This document shows, one piece after another, positions 35,255 through 44,676 of a stretch of DNA of 64,000 nt. The position numbers and the translations under genes are program-made. The notes under the pieces were generated by a model. The model saw only the letters and a program-made list of their open reading frames with translations. It searched no databases and had not been told where the DNA came from. The DNA lies in assembly GCF_000428725.1 (NCBI RefSeq), contig NZ_AUAM01000012.1, forward strand, positions 1 to 64,000. The letters are read 5' to 3'. How positions within the stretch are numbered: the first letter of the stretch is position 1; every line of letters starts with the position of its first letter. Source of the DNA: Psychromonas aquimarina ATCC BAA-1526. GTDB taxonomy: Bacteria > Pseudomonadota > Gammaproteobacteria > Enterobacterales > Psychromonadaceae.

Positions 35255-35671
35255 TTAACGACCGTTTGACCGGCTTAGCAACTCTACCTGGTGCTGTTCC
35301 TGCTCTGTTAAAGCACCATAAAAGCGCGGATAAGGCCAGCCGTATCCCCAGCGAAAACTGGTTGGCAAAAACGGAGTGCCTCCAACCCGGACGCCCAGGA
35401 GCATTAACAAAGCAACTTCGGGTTCTCCAACCTGAGTTACACAGAGTTTCAAAGCTTTATCGGACTCTATCCGCTGCTGGTAAGTGCCGCCTTTCCAGTA
35501 GTCATAATCATGCTTCGTACAGCATGAAAGCCATAGCTTGTTCTGCTCTATTGTTCCGTCAGGAAATGCGCTGCAGCCGTCACTAGTAAAAGGCACCAGG
35601 GTATCCGCATAAGCACAAGGCGCCCCTAATACAAATAATAGGAGTGGGATTAACTTATTTAATCTTTTCAT
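35255..35671 (-). CDS. exported phospholipase A2-like protein
   Basis: A 138-residue protein with signal peptide KRLNKLIPLLLFVLGAPCAY. The mature part has DGCSAFPDGTIEQ and then LSCCTKHDYDYWKGG, whose CCxxHDxxY arrangement is the active-site helix of phospholipase A2-type enzymes (His-Asp dyad). The Ca-binding Gly-rich loop typical of PLA2 is not clear, so catalytic activity is uncertain. A cysteine pair in the same motif could form disulfides after export. The ATG at 35671 follows CAGCAGGTGTT; a TTG at 35686 is in frame. It converges on the MFS gene, only ten bases from its stop. Confidence 0.62.
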   Translation of the reverse strand: MKRLNKLIPLLLFVLGAPCAYADTLVPFTSDGCSAFPDGTIEQNKLWLSCCTKHDYDYWKGGTYQQRIESDKALKLCVTQVGEPEVALLMLLGVRVGGTPFLPTSFRWGYGWPYPRFYGALTEQEQHQVELLSRSNGR

Positions 35672-35863
35672 AACACCTGCTGACAATACGGCAACTTATA
35701 TTAACTAGGCTTAATTAGCATCATGCATAAACCATGTTTATGCAATAACACTAGTTAAGTGCATTATTCTCTTTCTCCTCTCAGCATAAACTTCTTCTGT
35801 GCTTACAACAATCAACAAAACAAATACCCGTTTAAAGTTAAATTATCTAATAAGGTCAAAGAT

Positions 35864-37353
35864 ATGAAAAAATTAATTATTGCCGGAACTGCCGCTTTTT
35901 CATTTTCTGCAGGTGCCGTGCAGATCCCGGAAAATATTACCACGCCGGATAAAGTTGTCACCAGTGTCGGGACATTCAATTATTTTGACGGTTACCTGGA
36001 CGAAGCCGGCACGACCCGTGCACTGGAACTGCTGCAGCTGCAGCGTGCATCGCAGGTTTTCCTGGATCATATTCCGACGACATCAATGTATGCCTTTACA
36101 GAAGGTCTGACTGCAGCGGGACAAAAACAGCCTAACCAGGTTTTACTGTTTGAAGATATGATGGATGACCAGACACTGCTGCTGACTGCCAATAATGACA
36201 CCGTTTATTTCCTCGGCCAGTATGATTTAAGCAGAGGCCCGGTTGTTCTGCAGACACCGCCCGATACATTAGGATTTATCGATGATGCTCGATTCCATCA
36301 TATCGCTGATACCGGCCGCGCGGGTGCAGATAAAGGCCAGGGCGGCACCTTCATTCTTTTACCGCCGGATTATGATAACCACTACGGCAGCGCTGAGCAG
36401 CTGAAAAACAAACATAACGCTTTTGTTTATCAGTCTCCTTCATACAATATTATGATGCTTAACCGTGGTTTTCGTGACCAAAACGGTAACTGGGATAAAG
36501 CGGTAGCTAATATCAAAGCGAACATGAAAGGTTTCTACTTAGCTGATATCGATAATCCGCCGGCTATGCAGTTTATTAAATACACAGGTAAAGAAACCAA
36601 TACCATTCACGCAAATAATCAGGATTTCTACCAGGAATTAAACGCGGCGGTTCAGCGTGAGCCGGCACAGTTATACAGTGTTGAAGAGCGCGGCCTGATG
36701 GAATCCATCGGAATCGTTAAAGGACAAGATTTTATCCCCAAAGCGGATCTGGTTCAGGCGGCTGCCGTTGCTAATGCACAGGCCCGGGCGGTAACCTTCC
36801 GCCCCGATGACAGCTTTAATGTTTATCCGGGCAATCCGCAGTGGACAACCCCCTATGAGCCTAATCCAAGCCATGATTATGTCACTGAAAACGGAGGCCG
36901 AAACTTTGATGCGATGATTTATTTCCATTATTATGCAACAGGTGTTTCACCGGCAATGGCGCTTGATTTCTTAGAGAAAGGCAGCAAATATGCAGCTGCT
37001 TTTCATGACTCCACGGGCGCTTATTTAGACGGCGGTTTACATTATACAATCACTATTCCGGCAGGTGTTCCGGCAAAGGATTTCTGGTCATTCACTGTTT
37101 ATGATACACAGACCCGCTCAATGCTGGTTAACGGCAGTAAATCATCTGTTATAGGTTTTGATGCGCAGGCGAACAAGGACGGATCTATACCCTGCACTTT
37201 GCACCGCAGCGTCCGCAGGGAGTCAATGAAAGTAACTGGGTTAAAACTCTCAGCGGCAGATCATGGTCCACCATCTTTCGTAACTATGGACCGAAGCAGG
37301 CCTGGTTTGATAAAACCTGGCAGCTGGGTAATATTGAAAAAGTTGAATCATAA
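35864..37353 (+). pseudogene. DUF1254/DUF1214 exported protein, frameshifted near the 3' end
   Basis: An exported protein (signal peptide MKKLIIAGTAAFSFSAGAVQ, start at 35864 with AAGG upstream) of the DUF1254-DUF1214 family, about 500 residues. NNDTVYFLGQYDLSRGPVVL, YFHYYATGVSPAMA and FWSFTVYDTQTRSML are typical of it. After ANKDGS (37181-37190) the frame changes: the reading frame shifted by -1 continues YTLHFAPQRPQGVNESNWVK to WFDKTWQLGNIEKVES and stops at 37353, exactly the family's normal C-terminus. The open frame on the original phase instead runs to 37363 with an unrelated tail. One base is missing, either a real mutation or a sequencing error. Family function is not established. Confidence 0.85.
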
Positions 37354-37362
37354 AAATGATTA

Positions 37363-37387
37363 AGGCCCGCTGCAGCGGGCCTTTTTT
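37363..37387 (+). terminator. rho-independent terminator after the DUF1254 gene
   Basis: Perfect hairpin GGCCCGC TGCA GCGGGCC then TTTTTT. It ends the DUF1254 transcript. Confidence 0.93.
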
Positions 37388-37406
37388 ACCTGCACTGTGT
37401 GCTATA

Positions 37407-37829
37407 TCAGCCTAACAATCTTTCCATTGATAAATGCACAATGCCGGCTTCCATAAACTCTTCACCAAATGGTGTAAAACCTAGTTTTGTATAAAAATCG
37501 ACAGCTTGTTTTTGTGCCCCAAGATAAACACGCGAGCAGCCCTTTTCAGCGGCCGCGTCGATTAATGACAGCACAACTTTCGCCCCCAGCCCCTGACCTC
37601 TATAATCACGCAGAACTGCAATACGTCCGATATGTCCGTCTTCCAGCATGCGCCCGGTAGCGGCGGCTTTACCCTCAACAAACAGCAGAGCATGCAGCGC
37701 AGACTGATCATTACCGTCAAATTCAATCTCGGCATCTATGCCCTGCTCTTTAATAAAAACACTCTCTCGAATGAAACGAATAGACTGTTTATTTTCACTG
37801 TCAAAAGCGACATTTTTTACTGCTGACAT
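37407..37829 (-). CDS. GNAT-family N-acetyltransferase
   Basis: A 140-residue acetyl-CoA-dependent acetyltransferase. The acetyl-CoA loop is RDYRGQGLGAKVVLSLI (R/Q-x-x-G-x-G/A), preceded by IGRIAVLRD and followed by YLGAQKQAVDFYTKLGF. IRESVFIKEQGI near the N-terminus matches ElaA/YjdJ-like members. The ATG at 37829 follows AAGGGGAAATA; the longer frame begins with TTG. The substrate is not known. It converges on the DUF1254 gene terminator. Confidence 0.9.
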   Translation of the reverse strand: MSAVKNVAFDSENKQSIRFIRESVFIKEQGIDAEIEFDGNDQSALHALLFVEGKAAATGRMLEDGHIGRIAVLRDYRGQGLGAKVVLSLIDAAAEKGCSRVYLGAQKQAVDFYTKLGFTPFGEEFMEAGIVHLSMERLLG

Positions 37830-38018
37830 TATTTCCCCTTGCAATACACATTTAAATTCACAGATGCTGCTTAGGCTGACTTTACTATGTTTAATCCTGT
37901 ATTCAAACCCGTAAGTTTATTCAGCACTATAAGGAAAGATACTTACCTGAAGGTGTTTAATTCAGGCTCTGCGCAAACGGCTGTAAATTTCGGACTCCAC
38001 AAAAAATCGTATAACACT

Positions 38019-38034
38019 TATGTTATACAACATA
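38019..38034. promoter_or_regulatory. palindrome upstream of alkylsulfatase gene, possible operator
   Basis: TATGTTATACAACATA is an inverted repeat (TATGTT ATAC AACATA), about 90 bases before the start of the MBL-fold gene, in an AT-rich leader. The downstream LysR regulator might bind here, but the spacing does not prove it. Confidence 0.4.
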
Positions 38035-38121
38035 TAGAAATAATACGTTAGTTTAATACCTTTATCCTCTCTAAACTGGCTTTGTATTTACAGATAACCA
38101 GTTTAAAGAGAGGATAATAAA

Positions 38122-39933
38122 ATGAAAAAATCAATCATAGCCGCAGCAGTTTTACTCAGCCCGTTTATACTTTCTGCGCATGTTTTACCCGATTTAGAAA
38201 CGAAAGTTTACCATGATGTGGAGTTTTCTAAGGGTGATAATCCGTACAAAGTAAAACGTTATGTGCCGGAGTATTTCAAAAATCACAGCAGGCATTTTGA
38301 AGAAAACTTTTTCCAGCACCCGAGTGCGCCAATCTGGACGATTATTCCAGACAATGCTTTTGCTACCATACATGTGATTGATGCGCCGGAAGGCCTGATT
38401 ATTGTCGATACCGGTTTAAATGAGCCGTCAATGCGGCCCGTAGTTGAGAAAATAAAAAAATTATCGGACAAACCGATTAAAGCGGTGATTTATACCCATC
38501 CACATGCTGACCATACTGGCGGTGTGGGTGCCTTTATCACACAGGAGCAGGTTAACAGCGGCGAAGTGGAAGTGATTGCCGATGCTAAATTTGTTGAAGC
38601 ATTTATTTCTGAAAATGCGGCAACCGGCCCGGTGATGGCGCAGCGCGCAGTCGCAATGTACGGCGCCTTATTACAGCCTGAAGATCGTGAAGATTATACT
38701 ATCGGCTGCTGCGGTCATATGACTCAAGGCGCCACTTCATTTATTGCGCCAACCTATACTATTGAAGAGCAGGAAACCCGCAAAGTGGCGGGATTAGAGT
38801 TAACCTTTGTTCATTCTGGTGGTGAAAACTCAGCACATATGGTGATCTATGCACCTGAATATAACACCGTGTTTACCGGTGATGAACTGCAGGGCCCGGC
38901 GGCGCCGCAGCTGCATTCACCACGCGGTACCAAATTCCGTGATACTAATGCCTGGGTAGCTGCCATTGATAATATTCGAGGTTTAGATCCTGAACATCTA
39001 CTGCCTGGTCATGGCCGCCCGGAATACGGCCGCGATAAAGTAGAAAAGATCTTAACCGTTTACCGTGATTCAATGCAGTACCAGCATGATCAGGCAATCC
39101 GCCTAATTAACCAGGGTAAAGGCCCGGATCAGCTGGCTAATGAGATTAAAATTCCTGATTATTTAACCCTGGATCCGTTTACGGTAGAAACCTACGGTAA
39201 TGTCGCCACCAATGTACGCTCTTTTTACAGCGGTTATATTTCCTGGTTTGACGGCAATCCGGCGAATTTAGAGCCGCTGCCGGAAGTTGAGTCAGCGAAC
39301 AAATTAATCACAGCCATGGGCGGCCGCAATCAGGTGGTGAAATTAGCTGAAAAAGCACTGCAGGACGGTGAAATAAAATGGTCGGTTGAGCTTTCAGACA
39401 AACTGGTGCGTGTTGATAACAATGACCAGCAGGCGCGTCATCTCAAAGCGGCAGGTTTACGTCATTTAGGTTATGCCTCTATTAACTCTTCTAATCGCGG
39501 CTTTTACCTAACGGCAGCCGATGAACTGGACGGACTTTTAGATATGAATATGGTCAAAAATATAGCGCAAAGCATGGTTGCTAATCCTAAGATGATCAGC
39601 GGCATGTCAACCAGCAGCTTAATGGACAGCCTGCGTTATAAAGTCAGACCTGAAGTTATCGGCGGCACGGAAACGGTTTATCAGTTTAATTTCAGCGACA
39701 GCGGCGAGACTTTTACTGTTCACCTTCGTAACGGCATTGTCGAAGTTATCCAGGGGAAAAGTGAGAGTGATGTAACAGTTCTTACAGCTAGAGCTGAATT
39801 TGATAAATTATTCTATCAAGATAACACCATGCTTAACGACCTTGGTAAAGTCATAGGTAAAAAAGGGGATATTCAACGCTTTGATAATGCCTTTGATTTC
39901 ACTTTTTTCCCATACAGCTACGGGTTGAAATAA
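38122..39933 (+). CDS. exported metallo-beta-lactamase-fold alkyl sulfatase (SdsA-like)
   Basis: A 603-residue periplasmic enzyme with a signal peptide (MKKSIIAAAVLLSPFILSAH). The zinc-binding motif THPHADHTGG lies near residues 125-134, with GGENSAHMVIY and DELQGPAAPQLHSP later, and the dimerisation and C-terminal SCP-like domains follow (from about residue 380). SdsA1-type enzymes hydrolyse sodium dodecyl sulfate and related alkyl sulfates to alcohol and sulfate. TSS-proximal GAGAGGATAATAAA precedes the ATG. A LysR-family gene follows 64 bases after the stop and may control it. Confidence 0.92.
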   Translation: MKKSIIAAAVLLSPFILSAHVLPDLETKVYHDVEFSKGDNPYKVKRYVPEYFKNHSRHFEENFFQHPSAPIWTIIPDNAFATIHVIDAPEGLIIVDTGLNEPSMRPVVEKIKKLSDKPIKAVIYTHPHADHTGGVGAFITQEQVNSGEVEVIADAKFVEAFISENAATGPVMAQRAVAMYGALLQPEDREDYTIGCCGHMTQGATSFIAPTYTIEEQETRKVAGLELTFVHSGGENSAHMVIYAPEYNTVFTGDELQGPAAPQLHSPRGTKFRDTNAWVAAIDNIRGLDPEHLLPGHGRPEYGRDKVEKILTVYRDSMQYQHDQAIRLINQGKGPDQLANEIKIPDYLTLDPFTVETYGNVATNVRSFYSGYISWFDGNPANLEPLPEVESANKLITAMGGRNQVVKLAEKALQDGEIKWSVELSDKLVRVDNNDQQARHLKAAGLRHLGYASINSSNRGFYLTAADELDGLLDMNMVKNIAQSMVANPKMISGMSTSSLMDSLRYKVRPEVIGGTETVYQFNFSDSGETFTVHLRNGIVEVIQGKSESDVTVLTARAEFDKLFYQDNTMLNDLGKVIGKKGDIQRFDNAFDFTFFPYSYGLK

Positions 39934-39964
39934 CGGTCTTTTAATTGAAAAACCTAAAATAGTC

Positions 39965-39986
39965 AGGAGCCTGCGGGCTCCTTTAT
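39965..39986 (+). terminator. hairpin after alkylsulfatase gene, probable terminator
   Basis: AGGAGCC TGCG GGCTCCT then TTATTT. The stem is 7 bases, so the terminator is modest. It sits between the alkylsulfatase and the LysR gene, so the two may be separate transcripts. Confidence 0.6.
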
Positions 39987-39997
39987 TTGGAGTATAT

Positions 39998-40942
39998 ATG
40001 CCGCAGGTAAACCTTAATCTTTTAGATCTTAATTTATTAAAAGTGTTTAAGGTGTTACTTGAAGAGCGCAGCACAGTAAAAGCCGCCGAACGTTTACATA
40101 TGGCACAGCCTTCCGTCAGCCGCAGTTTAAAAAGATTAAGAGAGCAGTTTGATGACCAGCTGTTTGTTCCCTCAAGCCAGGGGTTATTACTCACCGCCAG
40201 GTGTGAGATTTTAAGCCGCAGCATTCCTTCTTTGTTAAACGATCTGTCACAAGCGATAGAGAGCAGTTATGAGTTTAATCCTGCAGAAAAAATCGATAAG
40301 CTGGTATTAGCAGTTAACCCCTTATTAGGACAAAGCCTGCCCGCTGAAATTTTTTTAATGCTGCAGCAGAAAGCACCGAATATAGAGTTTTCAACAGAAA
40401 TCTGGAATAACCAGACCCTTGACAAATTAAGTACAGGTCAAATCCTGATCGGCATTAATTACAGCCCTCTGCAGACCAAGAAAGAGATAATAAGCACGCT
40501 GCTCGCAGTTGATAATTTTAAAGCCTGCATATCTCAATCACATCCGTTAACCCGCCTGGTAAACCCGACCCTCAAAGATATTGCCCGCTACCCGATAGCC
40601 ACTGCTATTGCCCCTGACTGGAATCAGCATAAAACACTTATTGAAGAGGTCTTTGAGCAGTTCGGACTATCCCTGATACAGGGGTTCCGCTCTGAAATCA
40701 TCGCCAACATTGCCCAGGTCACTGCATTAAGCGAGCAGATATTTCCTACCTCGGAGCTTTATGACAGCCGGGACCTTGCTCTGGTCGATTTTCGTCTGCA
40801 TGAATTCGATAAAACATTCGCTAAAGCCATTCATCTTTACGGCCATTACCGACACCGCCATGATCCCTATTATCAGTGGCTGAATAATGAAATTCAGCAG
40901 ATTGTTAATAACATAATGAAGCGCACTGCAGCGTACAGTTAA
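39998..40942 (+). CDS. LysR-family transcriptional regulator
   Basis: A 314-residue LTTR starting MPQVNLNLLDLNLLKVFKVL and with HTH RSTVKAAERLHMAQPSVSRS (about residues 26-45), typical of the LeuO/NodD-like branch. The C-terminal sensing domain begins near KLVLAVNPLLGQSL. GGAGTATAT precedes the ATG. It follows the alkylsulfatase on the same strand with a hairpin between, so a link to alkyl sulfate use is plausible. Effector unknown. Confidence 0.9.
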   Translation: MPQVNLNLLDLNLLKVFKVLLEERSTVKAAERLHMAQPSVSRSLKRLREQFDDQLFVPSSQGLLLTARCEILSRSIPSLLNDLSQAIESSYEFNPAEKIDKLVLAVNPLLGQSLPAEIFLMLQQKAPNIEFSTEIWNNQTLDKLSTGQILIGINYSPLQTKKEIISTLLAVDNFKACISQSHPLTRLVNPTLKDIARYPIATAIAPDWNQHKTLIEEVFEQFGLSLIQGFRSEIIANIAQVTALSEQIFPTSELYDSRDLALVDFRLHEFDKTFAKAIHLYGHYRHRHDPYYQWLNNEIQQIVNNIMKRTAAYS

Positions 40943-41055
40943 TTAGTAACAATCAAGAAGATGCAGAGTTATATCCACTTTATCATCATCTAATAATCAA
41001 TATGTTATATTTTTTATAACTAGAAAATTAAATTCTTCCCAGCCCGAGCGAAAAG

Positions 41056-41089
41056 CGCTGAATAATGCGCTTTCCGGCATTATTCAGCG
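41056..41089. terminator. 13-base perfect hairpin after LysR gene
   Basis: CGCTGAATAATGC and GCATTATTCAGCG pair fully around an 8-base loop. No U-run follows on the plus strand; a short CTTTTC follows on the minus. It lies about 115 bases after the LysR stop, so it may be a terminator or a short dispersed palindrome. Confidence 0.5.
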
Positions 41090-41215
41090 TCCATAAATAC
41101 GCGCCTCAGACACAAGAAGATGCTATTGTTATAGTGTATTTTACTAGTGGTCAGCGTCAGTTTTATCCTGAGCAGTCTCTTCCTATATAACGGCCCTAAC
41201 ATTGGGATATTTATT

Positions 41216-42025
41216 TTGCCGAAAAATATCTTAACTTTTTGCTTAATAGTGCTGCTGAGTTTTGTCTTTTCCGGGCAGCTGCGCGCAGAGCAGATCTCTA
41301 TCGGCATTAGTTTTTCAATCCCTCCCTGGGTAATCAAGGAAACTGAGACGGGATTAGAGCTGGACATACTCAAAGAAGCATTTGCAGTTAAAGGACACAG
41401 CATAAAAGCACACTACCTGCCCCTGGCCAGAGCTTTCGAGTCATTTGATTCCGGCAAGGTTGAGGCAGTAATTAATGTTAAAAAAGGCATGGTAAACGGC
41501 TTTTATTCAGATCTGGTGGTCAGTTTTCAAAATTGTGCAATAAGCTTAGCCGACAACGAATTTGTCATTAATGACATTAATGACCTGCAGGACAAACGTA
41601 TTGTTGCCTTTCAAAGGGCATCAACAATATTAGGTAAAGACTTCAAAAACATGACCTTGAAAAATACACGTTATAGAGAGATTTCGGATCAGTCGCTGCA
41701 GGTAAAACAGCTGTTCAAAAAACGTGTAGATGTGGTTATTTCAGAAAAGAATATTTTCAAGTATTTTCATAATCAGTCTCTGCTGGAATCCTTAAACGGT
41801 GAAGCTGTCTTCGGTATTAACGCCTCAGATCTGGATCTGAAAGTTAAATACGATTGTATATTTCCTCCTTCCCATTACCATTATGCATTTACTTCAGAAA
41901 AAATTCGCGATGATTTTAATTACGGCTTAAAAACCATACGTGAAAACGGCACGTACAACAAAATTTTCAGTAACTATGCACACACAATAGAAACAACTCC
42001 AACCAGCAGCACCCAGCGGCCTTAG
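41216..42025 (+). CDS. periplasmic solute-binding protein, SBP_bac_3-like (orphan)
   Basis: A 269-residue protein with a signal peptide (NILTFCLIVLLSFVFSGQLR). The mature domain begins QISIGISFSIPPWVIKETE and contains GLELDILKEAFAVKG, then DLQDKRIVAFQRASTIL, the two-lobed binding-protein pattern; it resembles the ABC-type amino-acid sensor proteins with no adjacent permease. There is no ATG: the longest frame starts GTG at 41147, and I propose TTG at 41216 because GGGA lies about eight bases before it. The start is therefore uncertain. No transporter partner is nearby. Confidence 0.78.
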   Translation: MPKNILTFCLIVLLSFVFSGQLRAEQISIGISFSIPPWVIKETETGLELDILKEAFAVKGHSIKAHYLPLARAFESFDSGKVEAVINVKKGMVNGFYSDLVVSFQNCAISLADNEFVINDINDLQDKRIVAFQRASTILGKDFKNMTLKNTRYREISDQSLQVKQLFKKRVDVVISEKNIFKYFHNQSLLESLNGEAVFGINASDLDLKVKYDCIFPPSHYHYAFTSEKIRDDFNYGLKTIRENGTYNKIFSNYAHTIETTPTSSTQRP

Positions 42026-42077
42026 ATGCCGGAAAATATCGGCTGTTTAAATTGTAAATACAATTTCAGCATTAATC

Positions 42078-42102
42078 ATGCTCTGCTTTACAAGCAGAGC
42101 AT
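42078..42102. terminator. hairpin between convergent genes (bidirectional terminator candidate)
   Basis: ATGCTCTGCTT TAC AAGCAGAGCAT, an 11-base perfect stem, between the SBP gene (ends 42025, plus) and cpdB (ends 42117, minus). A U-run is missing on both sides. Confidence 0.5.
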
Positions 42103-42116
42103 CTGCCGGCGCGTTA

Positions 42117-44177
42117 TTACCTACCTTTCGGCGGCGCTGTTAAATCTATTTTGTAAATTGCAAAACCGAGATCATCAACAGCCACTTTGTGCATATCTCT
42201 CTGCTTAAACTGCTCAATAAATTCAGCTGCTTTTTCCGTATTTTGTGTTTCAAAACGTATATCCAGCGCTGTTTCCGTATCAATCGTTTTAAAACTCCAG
42301 TTATGATCCGCTTCTGTCGTCACCTGTCCTTTGGCAGCCGTTTGTGCAGTGATATAGTTTGACAGCACAGTGCGGTTCTCATCCGGCAGTTCAAGCACTA
42401 CATGGTCAAATCCGGTACCGGCAAAACTGCCTCCGAAGGCACGGTAATTATTCACCCCGACAAGGAATTCCATCGCGGCTAACTTATCACCCGTGTACTT
42501 TGTGCCGTCTTCTGCTGTATAGGTTAAACCAGAAATACGCTCTGCGCCTTCATTACCCGGCACCAGCGTACAGCTGCTGTCGAACTTATTCGGCTGAGTA
42601 ACATCAATCTGATAAGTAACACCGTCGATCACGTCATAATTATAAGTCGGATGACCAGCATAATTAATTAACGCCTGCGGTTTACTGCTGCCAGGATCAA
42701 TTTGATTAAACTGGTTTGCACTGCATTCCAGCCAGTCTTTAACCTCAGCACCTGTCGCTTTTACAACTACCATGGTATTTGGATAAAGATATAAATCGGC
42801 CGCATTTTTATAGGTTAGCTGACCTTTATCAACCTGCACGTACTGATCCGCATCACTCGAGGTACCATGACGGCCGCCGGCTTTAAATGGAGCAGCGGCA
42901 GAAAGTACCGGTAAATCTTTAAGTGCAGGCATGTTAGCTATCTGCTCTTTTACTTTATCGATCTGCGCATCAGCCACTATCTGCACCGTAGGATCATCCT
43001 GAACCAGTGTCAAGAAGCTGTACATATTGCCCGATGCTTTACCAATAGGCTGGGAGACAAAGTTAAGCGTTTCCTGATGTTCTGTTTTGACCGCATCACG
43101 CAGAGCCTGATCGGCTTCAACAAGCGGCTTATCTTTAAAAATCGGGCGCGCTTCTGAGTGCGAATCAACTACTGACCATTTGCCCTCTTTCAGTTCAACT
43201 TTAAGATCAACAACGCCGAGGTTATCACCCCAGCGGCCCGGCATAACAGCAGCAACACCGTTTAAGGTACCTTTTTCGATATCAGCATTGGGGACATCAG
43301 CATATTTTGGCGCCGGGAAAATAGAGTGGCTGTGACCGAACATAATTGCATCAATACCATCCACCAGACTCAGTGCATAAGTTGCATTTTCTGCATTAAT
43401 CTCACCCGGGTTTTCCGGCGTTCCGATACCGGAGTGCGGAATAGCAATAATAATATCTGCACCCTGCGCTTTCATCTCAGGTATAAACTTATTAGCACTT
43501 GCAATGATGTCATCCGCACGTACTTTGCCCTCTAAATGTTTTTTATCCCACTGAAGAATCTGCGGCGGCACAAAACCGATATAACCGATTTTCATGATGT
43601 GCTTATTACCGTCAGTATCAAGCACTTCTTTTTCCTGAATCAGATAAGGGGTAAATAAATTATCACCGCGTTCCAGGCCGTTCCAGCACTGCGAACTGTC
43701 ACAGTAAACATTTGCGTTGATATAGGGGAACTGTGCACCGGAAAGTGCTTTTTCCAGGAATTCTAAACCGTAGTTGAACTCATGATTACCGATATTACCC
43801 ACGGCATAGTTAAGTGTATTCATTACCTTGTAGGCTGGATGAGTATCACCTTGAGCAACACCTAAATCTTTATTGTACTGATCAGCAACATAATCCGCCA
43901 TTGGACTGCCTTGAAGCAGATCGCCGTTGTCCACTAACACAAAGTTATCACTTTCTGCACCAGCCGCACGGATCAGACTCGCAGTACGAGTCAGGCCGAT
44001 AGTCGGATCTTCTTTGCCGCTGTAATAGTTGAAATCCATAATATTGGCGTGCAGATCCGTGGTTTCTAAAATTCGCAGATCAACCTGCACCGGCTCTTCA
44101 TCACTGCTCAAGCTGCATGCAGACAGCCCCAGTGTTGATGTAATAACCACTGCTAATACTTTTTTATTAAACATATC
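42117..44177 (-). CDS. cpdB: bifunctional 2',3'-cyclic-nucleotide phosphodiesterase/3'-nucleotidase
   Basis: A 686-residue periplasmic lipoprotein. The lipobox is LSAC in MFNKKVLAVVITSTLGLSAC, which places it on a membrane. The metallophosphatase domain shows ETTDLHANIMDF (DxH), VDNGDLLQGSPM, GNIGNHEFNYG (GNHE) and FGHSHS, so all metal-binding motifs are intact; the C-terminal 5'-nucleotidase domain follows (PNTMVVVKATGAEVKDWLEC, GGSFAGTG). It degrades 2',3'-cyclic nucleotides and 3'-nucleotides for phosphate and nucleoside uptake. The start is ambiguous: ATGs at 44225, 44186 and 44177 are in frame; the 44177 start gives the cleanest signal peptide. Confidence 0.92.
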   Translation of the reverse strand, partial: DMFNKKVLAVVITSTLGLSACSLSSDEEPVQVDLRILETTDLHANIMDFNYYSGKEDPTIGLTRTASLIRAAGAESDNFVLVDNGDLLQGSPMADYVADQYNKDLGVAQGDTHPAYKVMNTLNYAVGNIGNHEFNYGLEFLEKALSGAQFPYINANVYCDSSQCWNGLERGDNLFTPYLIQEKEVLDTDGNKHIMKIGYIGFVPPQILQWDKKHLEGKVRADDIIASANKFIPEMKAQGADIIIAIPHSGIGTPENPGEINAENATYALSLVDGIDAIMFGHSHSIFPAPKYADVPNADIEKGTLNGVAAVMPGRWGDNLGVVDLKVELKEGKWSVVDSHSEARPIFKDKPLVEADQALRDAVKTEHQETLNFVSQPIGKASGNMYSFLTLVQDDPTVQIVADAQIDKVKEQIANMPALKDLPVLSAAAPFKAGGRHGTSSDADQYVQVDKGQLTYKNAADLYLYPNTMVVVKATGAEVKDWLECSANQFNQIDPGSSKPQALINYAGHPTYNYDVIDGVTYQIDVTQPNKFDSSCTLVPGNEGAERISGLTYTAEDGTKYTGDKLAAMEFLVGVNNYRAFGGSFAGTGFDHVVLELPDENRTVLSNYITAQTAAKGQVTTEADHNWSFKTIDTETALDIRFETQNTEKAAEFIEQFKQRDMHKVAVDDLGFAIYKIDLTAPPKGR

Positions 44178-44676
44178 AATCATTCTCTTATTAATTAAAC
44201 TTGAAAAACAATCACTAGCGATCATTTCTCAAACAGCTGATGTACCGATACCAGTTTAAGTCTGCATCTGTTCTGCTTAATGCTTCGTGTGCTAATCCCT
44301 TGACCCATTTCAGTACAAAGAGAAATAATCACAAACTCAATCAGTATGGATAATGAAACAACTAAGCCGCTTGGAAATACGTATTACGGTATTTCCAAGT
44401 GGCTTAGTACAAACAGCAGTTCATCATTTATTTAAAACATCCAATAGAGAAGCTTTATCCCTCTCTCTGGATCTGAATTTTGATTACATCATACTCGTCA
44501 ATCTGAAGTCAATTTACTATAAAAAATCATACAAAAATTTCATATGCTGCTGCCTGACAGAATACTTTTTTACAACACAACAGCTGTTTACCATATCAAC
44601 CGCCATAGTATATGATGACGCGCAACGAAAATAATAAACCAGCGGCTGTTAAGCCTGCGAACGGAGTAAACAATAA
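44178..44676. other. divergent intergenic region between cpdB and the HAD gene
   Basis: About 500 bases, AT-rich, containing one strong hairpin (44361-44408). A 93-residue frame at 44353-44634 overlaps the hairpin and has no ribosome site; I do not call it. Promoters of both flanking genes must lie here. Confidence 0.5.
44361..44408. repeat. 20-base inverted repeat (hairpin) in cpdB/HAD intergenic region
   Basis: Arms ACTAAGCCGCTTGGAAATAC and GTATTTCCAAGTGGCTTAGT differ at one position (a G-T wobble in RNA) around an 8-base loop. It has no U-run, so it is not a typical terminator. It could be a leader-RNA structure or a small dispersed palindrome. Confidence 0.6.

Noticed and set aside
44353-44634. 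93-residue plus frame in the cpdB/HAD gap
   Set aside because: It starts at the edge of an inverted repeat, has no ribosome site, and shows no domain pattern.
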